From SZAS-79 sp965279075 (GTDB lineage Bacteria; Pseudomonadota; Gammaproteobacteria; Burkholderiales; SG8-39), in assembly GCA_965279075.1 (NCBI GenBank), contig CBDIHI010000010.1, positions 310,001 through 374,000 of the forward strand: a stretch of 64,000 bases of DNA. The letters are read 5' to 3'. Position numbers and translations under genes: made by a program. Every line of letters begins with the position of its first letter. Positions within the stretch are counted from its first letter, which is position 1. Below the pieces are notes generated by a model that was not told where the DNA came from, did no database searches, and saw only the letters and a program-made list of their open reading frames with translations. Positions 8,353 to 15,832 of the stretch are shown piece after piece.

Positions 8353-9128
8353 GTGACCGAGAAGCCCCCGTCGACGAAGAGCACCTGCCCTGTGACGTAA
8401 TCCGCGGCCGGGCCGGCGAGGAACACGGCCATGCCGCGCGTATCGTGCGGCGTGCCGATGCGTCCCGCCATCGTGCGGTTGGCCATGGCGTTGCGCCGCA
8501 CGGGGTCGTCCATCACCGCGGCCGTGAGCGGTGTGTCGACGAAGCCGGGCGCGATCGCGTTCGAGGTCACGCCATGGCGGGTCCACGCCTCGGCCTGCGA
8601 GCGCGTGAGCGAGGCCAGGCCGCCTTTCGACACGCCGTAGGCGCCGCTGTCGCCGAATGCGCGCAGCGCCTGCTGCGAAACGATGTTGATGATGCGTCCC
8701 CAGCCTTTCCCGAGCATGGCTGGCACGAGCTTCTGCGCGAGGAAGAAGGGCGCCTCGAGGTTGAGGCGCATCGTCGCGTCCCAGTCGTCCTCCCCCAGCT
8801 CCAGCAAGGGCTTCCTGATGTTGTTGGCCGCGGCGTTCACGAGGATGTCCGGCGTCCCGAAGAAGCTGACCGAACCGGCGGCGCATGCGATCGTGGCGGC
8901 GCGGGTCGAGAGGTCGCAGGGCAGGCATGCCGCGCGGCCGCCGGCGCCTTCGATATCGCGCTTCACCGCTTCCAGCTCTTTGGCGCGACGCGCGACCAGC
9001 ACGACCGCGGCGCCTGCCTCGGCGAGCCCGAGCGCGATCTCGCGGCCGATGCCGGAGTTCGCGCCGGTGACCAAGGCGGTCTTTCCGGTCAGGCCGTAAG
9101 GCGAGGCGGGGCGCAGCGTTGCGTTCAT
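8349..9128 (-). CDS. Short-chain dehydrogenase/reductase (SDR)
   Basis: 259 residues, a classical SDR. TGANSGIG at residues 21-28 binds NAD(P), NAAAN near 98-102 is the structural motif (usually NNAG), and the catalytic set is Ser151, Tyr164 and Lys168 (YGVSK). The C-terminal GQVLFVDGGFS is also typical. The overall look is that of gluconate 5-dehydrogenase / 3-oxoacyl-reductase-like enzymes acting on a sugar acid or alcohol. It is first in the operon with the PfkB kinase and the fused membrane protein, which fits conversion of a sugar-like compound before phosphorylation (inference). It is divergent from the MFS permease at 9198. Confidence 0.9.
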   Translation of the reverse strand: MNATLRPASPYGLTGKTALVTGANSGIGREIALGLAEAGAAVVLVARRAKELEAVKRDIEGAGGRAACLPCDLSTRAATIACAAGSVSFFGTPDILVNAAANNIRKPLLELGEDDWDATMRLNLEAPFFLAQKLVPAMLGKGWGRIINIVSQQALRAFGDSGAYGVSKGGLASLTRSQAEAWTRHGVTSNAIAPGFVDTPLTAAVMDDPVRRNAMANRTMAGRIGTPHDTRGMAVFLAGPAADYVTGQVLFVDGGFSVT

Positions 9129-9197
9129 GGCAATGGGGTTGCGGCGGGCCTGTAATATACCCGCGATTTTCCGTCCATCCCGCGAAGCGTCCCCGCC

Positions 9198-10334
9198 TTG
9201 ACCGTCTCCCAGCCCGCACGCATCGCCGCGTTCTACTTCGCGTACTTCTGCTACCTCGGAGCCTACGCGCCGTATTTTTCCCTGTACCTCGCGGGTGCGG
9301 GATTCGCGGCCGGCGAGATCGCGCTGATCCTCGCGCTGCCGCAGTTCGCGCGGATCTTCGCACCGATGGCCTGGGGCTGGCTTTCCGACGCCACGGGTTC
9401 CCGCCGCGGCGTCGTGGCCGTGTCATGCGGTCTGACGACCGTCGCCGTGGGCGCGTTGTTCTTCGCGTCGGGTTTCCTGCAGACCGCGCTCACCGTTGCG
9501 ATGATCGGCGTGTTCTCGGCCGCGATCTTGTCGATCGTGGACGCGCTGGCCTTCTCGGTACTCGGCAACGACACGCATCGCTACGGCCCGGTGCGCCTGT
9601 GGGGGTCGGTCGGCTTCATCGTGGCGGTGCTCGCCACGGGGACGATGCTCGACGCGCTGCCGGTGGCGAAGCTGCTCTGGGTGCTGTCCGGCCTGAGCCT
9701 CGCGAGTGTCCTGTTCGCTTTCCTGCTGCCAGCGCCGCACGTGGCGCGCGCGGCTCCGGCGCGCGGGAGCATGCGCGCCATCCTGCGCAGGATGGACGTG
9801 CTCGCGTTCTTCGCCGCGTGCACGTGCATGACCGTGGCGCACGGCGCGCTGTATGCCTTCTACTCGATCTACCTCGTCGGGCACGGGTATTCGAAATCGG
9901 TGGTCGGCGTGCTCTGGATGCTCGGGGTGGTGGCCGAGATCGGCGTGTTCCTGGCGATGCCTGCGTTGCTGCGGCGCTTCAGCCTGCGCGGCATCCTGCT
10001 TGCGAGCTTCGTCGCCGCCGGCGCGAGGTTCCTGATGATCGGCTGGGGCGTGGAATGGCTGGGGGTGCTGGTCGTCGCGCAACTGCTGCATGCGGCGACG
10101 TTCGGGTCCTTCCATGCGGCTTCGCTCGCCGTCGTGCACCGGATGTTCGAGGGCCCGCTGCAGGTCCGCGGGCAGGCGCTCTACATGAGCGTGTGCTACG
10201 GGCTCGGCGGGGTGGGCGGCACGTTGCTCGCGGGGGCGACCTGGGAGTCCTTGGGCGCCGCTCCGACCTACGGCATCAGCGCGCTGTTCGGCCTGCTGGG
10301 GGCGGCGTTCGTGGCCTGGCGGGTTCGGGCCTAA
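9198..10334 (+). CDS. MFS permease of the phenylpropionate-permease (PPP/HcaT-like) family
   Basis: 378 residues from a TTG start; no better start is available. Twelve hydrophobic segments can be read. The opening RIAAFYFAYFCYLGAYAPYFSLYL and the DATGSRRGV loop between TM2 and TM3 match the HcaT-like permease group of proton-coupled importers. PVRLWGSVGFI in the fourth or fifth segment is another hallmark of the group. This group includes the 3-phenylpropionate transporter, but most members have unknown substrates. It is divergent from the SDR-kinase operon and followed by a separate lipoprotein gene, so its partner pathway is not clear. Confidence 0.85.
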   Translation: MTVSQPARIAAFYFAYFCYLGAYAPYFSLYLAGAGFAAGEIALILALPQFARIFAPMAWGWLSDATGSRRGVVAVSCGLTTVAVGALFFASGFLQTALTVAMIGVFSAAILSIVDALAFSVLGNDTHRYGPVRLWGSVGFIVAVLATGTMLDALPVAKLLWVLSGLSLASVLFAFLLPAPHVARAAPARGSMRAILRRMDVLAFFAACTCMTVAHGALYAFYSIYLVGHGYSKSVVGVLWMLGVVAEIGVFLAMPALLRRFSLRGILLASFVAAGARFLMIGWGVEWLGVLVVAQLLHAATFGSFHAASLAVVHRMFEGPLQVRGQALYMSVCYGLGGVGGTLLAGATWESLGAAPTYGISALFGLLGAAFVAWRVRA

Positions 10335-10353
10335 ACTGAGGGAGGGGGACACC

Positions 10354-11163
10354 ATGAAACGATTCTTCGCGCCATTGCTCCTTGCGCTTGCCACTGCGGG
10401 CTGCCAGTCGATGAACACGACCCAGCCGGGGGTGGTCGGTGTGAACCGCTCGCAGAACATGCTGGTGTCTTCACGGCAGATCAACGACAGCGCGCAGAAG
10501 GCCTACGCGCAGACGATCCAGCAGGCGGCGCAGAAAGGTCAGCTCGACCGCGACCCCGGTCAGGCCGCACGCGTGCGCGCCGTGGCCGCGCGGCTCATCC
10601 CGCAGACTGCCGCGTTCCGAGCCGACGCTCCGGGCTGGCAATGGGAGGTGCACGTGATTTCCTCGAACGAGGTCAACGCCTGGTGCATGCCGGGCGGCAA
10701 GATCGCGGTGTACACGGGGATCCTTGACGGGTTGCGGCTCACGGACGACGAACTCGCCGCGGTGATGGGCCACGAGATCTCTCACGCCCTGCGCGAACAC
10801 GGGCGGGAGCGCGCGTCCCAGGCCATGGCCCAGGGCCTGCTCATCAACGTCGTCGGCGCGGCGGCGGGCCTGTCCGGCACCACGCAGGACCTGTCGAAGT
10901 TCGTGCTGGACCTGACGTTCAATCTCCCGAACTCGCGCCAGGACGAGACCGAGGCCGACCGCATCGGCGTGGAACTGGCGGCGAGGGCTGGCTACGACCC
11001 GCGCGCCGCGATCTCCCTGTGGCAGAAGATGGGGCAGACGGGTGTTGGGGCCCCGCCGCAGTTCCTTTCGACCCACCCTTCGAGCGCATCGCGTGCCACA
11101 GACCTGAGGACCGTGTCCGACAAGGTCTTTCCCCTCTACGAGAAGGCGCGCGGCGCGCGCTGA
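10354..11163 (+). CDS. M48-family zinc metalloprotease, lipoprotein
   Basis: 269 residues. The N-terminus MKRFFAPLLLALATAGC is a lipoprotein signal peptide with Cys17 as the acylated residue. The zinc motif HEISH is at 140-144, and the downstream glutamate ligand is in ETEADRIG near 200. This is the periplasmic M48C group (LoiP/BepA/YcaL type), which degrades or repairs misfolded outer-membrane proteins. There is no TPR domain after the protease domain, so it resembles LoiP more than BepA. A good purine-rich ribosome-binding site (gggagggggac) precedes the ATG. It appears to be transcribed alone before leuC. Confidence 0.9.
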   Translation: MKRFFAPLLLALATAGCQSMNTTQPGVVGVNRSQNMLVSSRQINDSAQKAYAQTIQQAAQKGQLDRDPGQAARVRAVAARLIPQTAAFRADAPGWQWEVHVISSNEVNAWCMPGGKIAVYTGILDGLRLTDDELAAVMGHEISHALREHGRERASQAMAQGLLINVVGAAAGLSGTTQDLSKFVLDLTFNLPNSRQDETEADRIGVELAARAGYDPRAAISLWQKMGQTGVGAPPQFLSTHPSSASRATDLRTVSDKVFPLYEKARGAR

Positions 11164-11199
11164 AACGACCCCCGGTGCGCCCTAGGACGGCGCTCTCTG

Positions 11200-11208
11200 T
11201 GCGATAAT
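11200..11208 (+). promoter_or_regulatory. Candidate extended -10 promoter for leuC
   Basis: TGC followed by GATAAT (11203-11208) gives an extended -10 element, 40 nt before the leuC ATG. No clear -35 is visible. I see no leader-peptide attenuator with leucine codons in the short leader. Confidence 0.3.
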
Positions 11209-11247
11209 TCCCGGTTCCGCAGCGCATTCAGGCGCGCGGACACGGAC

Positions 11248-12663
11248 ATGGCACAGACCCTTTACGACAAGCTCTGGGACAGCCACGTGGTGCACGTCGA
11301 GGAAGACGGCACCGCGCTGCTCTACATCGACCGCCACCTCGTGCACGAGGTCACCAGCCCGCAGGCCTACGACGGCCTGAAGCTCGCCGGCCGCAAGCCG
11401 TGGCGCATTTCGTCGGTCGTGGCGACGGCCGACCACAACACGCCCACCACCGGCTGGGACCGGGGGCTGGAAGGCATCGCCGACCCGACCTCCCGCCTGC
11501 AGCTCGAGACGCTGGACGCCAACATGCGTGAGTACGGCGCGAAGTCGTATTTCCCGTTCCGCGACAAGCGCATGGGCATCGTGCACGTGATCGGGCCCGA
11601 GCAGGGCGCCACGCTGCCGGGGATGACCGTGGTGTGCGGCGACTCGCATACCAGCACGCACGGTGCGTTCGGCTGCCTCGCGCACGGCATCGGCACCTCC
11701 GAGGTCGAACACGTCCTGGCGACGCAGTGCCTCGTGCAGAAGAAGATGAAGAACATGCGCGTGACGGTCGACGGCGTGCTGCCGCGCGGCGTGACCGGCA
11801 AGGACATCGTGCTCGCCGTGATCGGCAAGATCGGCACCGCCGGCGGCACCGGCTCGGCGATTGAATTTGCAGGCGCTGCCATCCGCGCCCTGTCGATGGA
11901 AGGCCGCATGACGGTCTGCAACATGGCCATCGAGGCCGGCGCGCGTGCCGGCATGGTGGCCGTGGACGAGACGACGATCGACTACCTCAAGGGCCGGCCT
12001 TTCGCCCCCACGGGGCACGAGTGGGACCAGGCCGTCGTCTACTGGCGCACGCTGAAGAGCGACCCGGACGCGAAATTCGACCGCGAGGTCGTGCTGAATG
12101 CCGCCGACATCGTCCCGCAGGTGACCTGGGGGACGTCGCCCGAGATGGTGGTTGCGGTGGATTCGACCGTGCCGGACCCGGACAGGGAAAAGGACGCTAC
12201 GCGCCGCGAAGGCATGGAGCGGGCGCTGGTCTACATGGACCTGAAGCCCCGCACCCCGATCCAGGACATCCTGCTCGACAAGGTGTTCATCGGGTCGTGC
12301 ACCAACTCGCGCATCGAGGACCTGCGCGCCGCCGCGGCGGTCGCCAAGGGCAAGCGTGTGGCTTCGAACATCAAGGTTGCGATGGTCGTGCCGGGCTCGG
12401 GCCTGGTAAAGGCACAGGCCGAGAAAGAGGGCCTCGACCGGATCTTCAAGGACGCGGGTTTCGAATGGCGTGAGCCGGGTTGTTCGATGTGCCTAGCGAT
12501 GAACGCCGACCGGCTCGAGCCGGGCGAGCGCTGCGCGTCCACCTCGAACCGCAATTTCGAGGGCCGCCAGGGCGACGGCGGCCGCACGCACCTCGTATCC
12601 CCGGCGATGGCCGCCGCTGCCGCCATCGCCGGACATTTCGTCGACGTACGCCAATGGCGTTAA
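11248..12663 (+). CDS. leuC: 3-isopropylmalate dehydratase large subunit
   Basis: 471 residues, full length. LeuC with LeuD isomerises 2-isopropylmalate to 3-isopropylmalate in leucine synthesis. The three [4Fe-4S] ligands are visible: Cys351 in SCTNSR, and Cys412 and Cys415 in GCSMC. The substrate-binding GDSHTSTHGAFG is also present. It heads the run leuC - small lipoprotein - leuD - leuB - asd, a common betaproteobacterial arrangement that joins leucine synthesis to aspartate-family synthesis. Confidence 0.98.
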   Translation: MAQTLYDKLWDSHVVHVEEDGTALLYIDRHLVHEVTSPQAYDGLKLAGRKPWRISSVVATADHNTPTTGWDRGLEGIADPTSRLQLETLDANMREYGAKSYFPFRDKRMGIVHVIGPEQGATLPGMTVVCGDSHTSTHGAFGCLAHGIGTSEVEHVLATQCLVQKKMKNMRVTVDGVLPRGVTGKDIVLAVIGKIGTAGGTGSAIEFAGAAIRALSMEGRMTVCNMAIEAGARAGMVAVDETTIDYLKGRPFAPTGHEWDQAVVYWRTLKSDPDAKFDREVVLNAADIVPQVTWGTSPEMVVAVDSTVPDPDREKDATRREGMERALVYMDLKPRTPIQDILLDKVFIGSCTNSRIEDLRAAAAVAKGKRVASNIKVAMVVPGSGLVKAQAEKEGLDRIFKDAGFEWREPGCSMCLAMNADRLEPGERCASTSNRNFEGRQGDGGRTHLVSPAMAAAAAIAGHFVDVRQWR

Positions 12664-12682
12664 CAATCGAAAGGAGCTAGCC

Positions 12683-12805
12683 ATGAACAAGCTGGTCTAT
12701 TTGGTTTTGCTGTGCGCGGCGCTTGCGGGCTGCAACACCGTCCAGGGCATCGGTAAGGACGTCGAGCAGGGCGGGGAGGCGATCCAGAGGGCGGTAAAGA
12801 AATAG
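12683..12805 (+). CDS. Entericidin A/B-like small lipoprotein (40 aa)
   Basis: A 40-residue frame with an excellent AAGGAG (12670-12675) 7 nt before the ATG. MNKLVYLVLLCAALAGC is a lipoprotein signal with lipobox LAGC and Cys17. The mature part (NTVQGIGKDVEQGGEAIQRA) is a short amphipathic helix of the entericidin pattern G-x-D-x-x-x-x-G. Entericidins are membrane lipoproteins first described as an antidote/toxin pair in Escherichia coli. Single EcnAB-type genes sit between leuC and leuD in many betaproteobacteria; why they do so is not known. The gene lies in the 155-nt space between leuC and leuD and must be transcribed with them. Confidence 0.85.
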   Translation: MNKLVYLVLLCAALAGCNTVQGIGKDVEQGGEAIQRAVKK

Positions 12806-12818
12806 GGATAGGCACGCA

Positions 12819-13460
12819 ATGGAAAAGTTCACAGTACTGACGGGGCTGGTGGCGCCGATGGACCGCGCCAACGTCGACACCGACGCGATCATCCCGAAGC
12901 AGTTCCTCAAGTCGATCAAGCGCACGGGCTACGGCCCGAACCTGTTCGACGCGTGGCGCTATCTCGACCATGGCGAGCCCGGCATGGACAACTCGAAGCG
13001 CCCGCTGAACGAGGACTTCGTGCTGAACCAGCCGCGTTACAAGGGCGCCCAGGTCCTGCTCGCGCGCAAGAATTTCGGCTGCGGCAGTTCGCGCGAGCAT
13101 GCCCCATGGGCGCTGCAGGATTTCGGTTTTCGCTGTGTCATCGCGCCGTCGTTCGGGGACATCTTCTACAACAACAGCTTCAAGAACGGCTTCCTGCCGG
13201 TGTCGCTCGCCGAATCCGAGGTCGACAAGCTGTTCTACGAGGCGGCGTCGTTTCCCGGATTCAGGCTGGTGGTGGACCTGGACAAGCAGACGGTGTCGAC
13301 GGAAAACGGCACGCTGTCGTTCCGCTTCGAGATCGACGGGTTCCGCAAGTACTGCCTGCTGAACGGGCTCGACGAGATCGGCCTGACGCTGCGCCACGCA
13401 GACAAGATCCGCGCTTTCGAAGGGATGCGCGCCCAGCAGTTCCCCTGGTTTTTCCGTTAG
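12819..13460 (+). CDS. leuD: 3-isopropylmalate dehydratase small subunit
   Basis: 213 residues, the normal size for the swivelling small subunit that pairs with LeuC. Recognised by the N-terminal MDRANVDTDAIIPKQFLK, the KNFGCGSSREHAPWAL loop and the FGDIFYNNSFKNG stretch that contact substrate. It follows the small lipoprotein gene by 13 nt and precedes leuB by 7 nt, consistent with one operon. Confidence 0.98.
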   Translation: MEKFTVLTGLVAPMDRANVDTDAIIPKQFLKSIKRTGYGPNLFDAWRYLDHGEPGMDNSKRPLNEDFVLNQPRYKGAQVLLARKNFGCGSSREHAPWALQDFGFRCVIAPSFGDIFYNNSFKNGFLPVSLAESEVDKLFYEAASFPGFRLVVDLDKQTVSTENGTLSFRFEIDGFRKYCLLNGLDEIGLTLRHADKIRAFEGMRAQQFPWFFR

Positions 13461-13467
13461 GTCACAG

Positions 13468-14523
13468 ATGAAGATTGCCGTACTGCCCGGAGACGGGATC
13501 GGGTCCGAGATCGTCGCGCAGGCGCTCGGTGTCCTCAAGCGCCTCGAACTGCCGCTCGAGTTCGAGCGGGCGCCCGTCGGAGGCGCGGGTTATGACGCCT
13601 CCGGGGACCCGCTGCCCGAAGCCACGCTGAAACTCGCCAAGGACGCCGACGCGATCCTGTTCGGCGCCGTGGGCGGGTGGCAGTACGACCAGCTGCCGCG
13701 CGCCAAGCGCCCCGAGCAGGCCATCCTCGGCCTGAGGAAGCACCTTGGCCTGTTCGCCAACCTGCGTCCGGCGCAGGTGTACGCGGAACTGGCATCGGCC
13801 TCGGCGCTGAAGCCCGAAGTGGTCGCCGGCCTCGACATCCTGATCATCCGCGAACTGACCGGTGACATCTACTTCGGCCAGCCGCGGGGCATCCAGAAAC
13901 TCGCCGACGGCCAGCGCGAGGGGTTCGACACGATGCGCTACTCGGAGGGCGAGATCCGCCGCATCGCGCATGTCGGGTTCCAGTCCGCGATGAAGCGCGG
14001 CCGGAAACTGTGCTCGGTCGACAAGGCCAACGTGCTCGAGACCTCCCAGCTGTGGCGCGACGTCGTGGTCGAGGTCGCCAGGGAGTACCCGGACGTCGAG
14101 CTGTCGCACATGTACGTCGACAACTGCGCGATGCAGCTGGTGCGCACGCCCAAGCAGTTCGACGTCATCGTGACCGGCAACATGTTCGGCGATATCCTGT
14201 CCGACGAGGCGTCGATGCTGACCGGTTCGATCGGCATGCTCCCCTCGGCGTCGCTGGATGCGAACAACAAGGGCCTGTACGAGCCGATCCACGGCTCGGC
14301 GCCCGACATCGCGGGCAAGGACGTCGCGAACCCGCTCGCAACGATCCTTTCGGCGGCCATGATGCTGCGCTACTCGCTCGGCCAGGCGGCCGCGGCGGAC
14401 CGGATCGAGGCGGCGGTGAAAAAAGTGCTGAAGGAGGGGTACCGGACCGCGGACATATTCGAGGCCGGTACGAAGAAGGTGGGCACGCAGGAGATGGGGG
14501 CGGCCGTGGTGGCCGCGCTCTAG
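13468..14523 (+). CDS. leuB: 3-isopropylmalate dehydrogenase
   Basis: 351 residues. It oxidises and decarboxylates 3-isopropylmalate to 2-oxoisocaproate with NAD+. Family marks include LPGDGIGSE at the start, RELTGDIYFG, the conserved MYVDNCAMQL, and NMFGDILSDEASMLTGSIGMLPSAS, which carries the metal-binding aspartates. The nucleotide-binding EPIHGSAPDIAG is intact. Only 7 nt separate it from leuD, and its own ribosome-binding site is weak, so translational coupling is likely. Confidence 0.98.
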   Translation: MKIAVLPGDGIGSEIVAQALGVLKRLELPLEFERAPVGGAGYDASGDPLPEATLKLAKDADAILFGAVGGWQYDQLPRAKRPEQAILGLRKHLGLFANLRPAQVYAELASASALKPEVVAGLDILIIRELTGDIYFGQPRGIQKLADGQREGFDTMRYSEGEIRRIAHVGFQSAMKRGRKLCSVDKANVLETSQLWRDVVVEVAREYPDVELSHMYVDNCAMQLVRTPKQFDVIVTGNMFGDILSDEASMLTGSIGMLPSASLDANNKGLYEPIHGSAPDIAGKDVANPLATILSAAMMLRYSLGQAAAADRIEAAVKKVLKEGYRTADIFEAGTKKVGTQEMGAAVVAAL

Positions 14524-14541
14524 TGTCCAAGAGGAAAGGTC

Positions 14542-15666
14542 ATGCTTAGAGTCGGAATCGTCGGTTGGCGCGGAATGGTGGGGTCGGTCCTCGTGCAGCG
14601 CATGCGCGAGGAGAAGGACTTCGACCTCATCGAGCCGGTGTTCTTCTCCACTTCGCAGGCGGGCGGCAAGGGCCCGGCCATCGGCAGGGACACGGGGCCG
14701 GTCGAGGACGCCAATTCCATCGAGGAACTGAAGAAGCTGCCGGTGGTGATCACCTGCCAGGGCGGCGACTACACCAACGCCATCCACCCGAAGCTGCGCG
14801 AGGCCGGATGGAAGGGGTACTGGATCGACGCCGCCAGCGCGTTGCGCATGAAGGACGACGCGATCATCGTCCTCGACCCGGTGAACATGCCCGTCATCGA
14901 CGCCGCGGTCGGCCGCGGCATCCGCGACTACATCGGCGGCAATTGCACCGTGAGCCTGATGATGATGGGCCTCGACGGCCTGTTCAAGCGCGGCCTGGTC
15001 GAATGGATGACCAGCATGACCTACCAGGCGGCTTCCGGCGCCGGGGCGGCCAACATGCGTGAACTCGCGGCGCAGATGGGGCATCTCGGCGACAAGGTGA
15101 GGGCGCTCGTTGCGGACCCCTCGTCCTCCGCGCTCGAAATCGACGCGCGCGTGACGGATTCCCTTAGGGACGGCACGCTGCCGACCGAGAATTTCGGCCA
15201 CCCCCTCGCCGCCAGCCTGCTGCCCTGGATCGACAAGGACCTGGGCAACGGGCAGAGCCGCGAGGAGTGGAAAGGGCAGGCCGAGACGAACAAGATCCTG
15301 GGCCTGAAGGTAGGCTCGGTGCTGGTGGACGGCATCTGCGTCAGGGTCAGCGCCATGCGCTGCCATTCGCAGGCTTTGACCATCAAGCTGAAGAAGGACG
15401 TGCCGCTGGGGGAAATCGAGGGCATGCTGGCGGAAGCGAACGATTGGGTGAAGGTGGTGCCCAACCGCCGCGAGGAAAGCCTCGCCGGGTTGACGCCCGC
15501 AGCGGTGAGCGGGACCCTGTCGGTCCCTGTCGGGCGATTGCGCAAGATGCCGATGGGCGGGGAGTACCTGTCCGCCTTCACGGTCGGGGACCAGTTGCTT
15601 TGGGGAGCGGCGGAGCCTTTGCGCCGCATGCTGCGGATCCTGCTCCAGCGGGGGGGTGCGCACTGA
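14542..15666 (+). CDS. asd: Aspartate-semialdehyde dehydrogenase
   Basis: 374 residues, the Gram-negative long form. It reduces aspartyl phosphate to aspartate semialdehyde for threonine, methionine, lysine and peptidoglycan precursors. The NADP loop VGWRGMVGSVL is at the N-terminus, and the catalytic Cys135 lies in GGNCTVSLM. The substrate arginine/histidine region VSAMRCHSQAL is near 268-278. A strong AGAGGAAAGG precedes the ATG. It is 18 nt after leuB and the last gene before fimV, from which it is separated by a promoter-like region. Confidence 0.97.
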   Translation: MLRVGIVGWRGMVGSVLVQRMREEKDFDLIEPVFFSTSQAGGKGPAIGRDTGPVEDANSIEELKKLPVVITCQGGDYTNAIHPKLREAGWKGYWIDAASALRMKDDAIIVLDPVNMPVIDAAVGRGIRDYIGGNCTVSLMMMGLDGLFKRGLVEWMTSMTYQAASGAGAANMRELAAQMGHLGDKVRALVADPSSSALEIDARVTDSLRDGTLPTENFGHPLAASLLPWIDKDLGNGQSREEWKGQAETNKILGLKVGSVLVDGICVRVSAMRCHSQALTIKLKKDVPLGEIEGMLAEANDWVKVVPNRREESLAGLTPAAVSGTLSVPVGRLRKMPMGGEYLSAFTVGDQLLWGAAEPLRRMLRILLQRGGAH

Positions 15667-15741
15667 TTTGACAGGCGGGCGCAAGGTGCCGGGCAGGCGT
15701 GCACGGACTTTGCCCCATTACACAAACAGATCGGGCACAAG

Positions 15742-15790
15742 GCTGATAAAACGTAGAATATTTATCAGCTTGCATGGCTAACACTATGAT
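15742..15790 (+). promoter_or_regulatory. Candidate fimV promoter with overlapping inverted repeat
   Basis: A 9-bp inverted repeat, GCTGATAAA (15742-15750) and TTTATCAGC (15761-15769), has a 10-nt spacer. A -35-like TTATCA (15762-15767) lies in its right arm. A -10-like TATGAT follows at 15785-15790 with a 17-bp spacer. Transcription would start near 15797, which supports the downstream GTG at 15833 as the fimV start. The inverted repeat could be an operator or a weak terminator for asd; no T tract follows it. Confidence 0.35.
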
Positions 15791-15832
15791 GTTATGTTAG
15801 TTGTCCCATCGAATAAGACTCAGGGTGGTACA

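Noticed and set aside
15668..15673. TTGACA after asd as a -35 element
   Set aside because: No -10-like sequence lies 16-19 bp downstream, so it is not a supported promoter.
13462..15684. A 740-residue minus-strand frame across leuB and asd
   Set aside because: Antisense to two certain enzymes, no recognisable domain.
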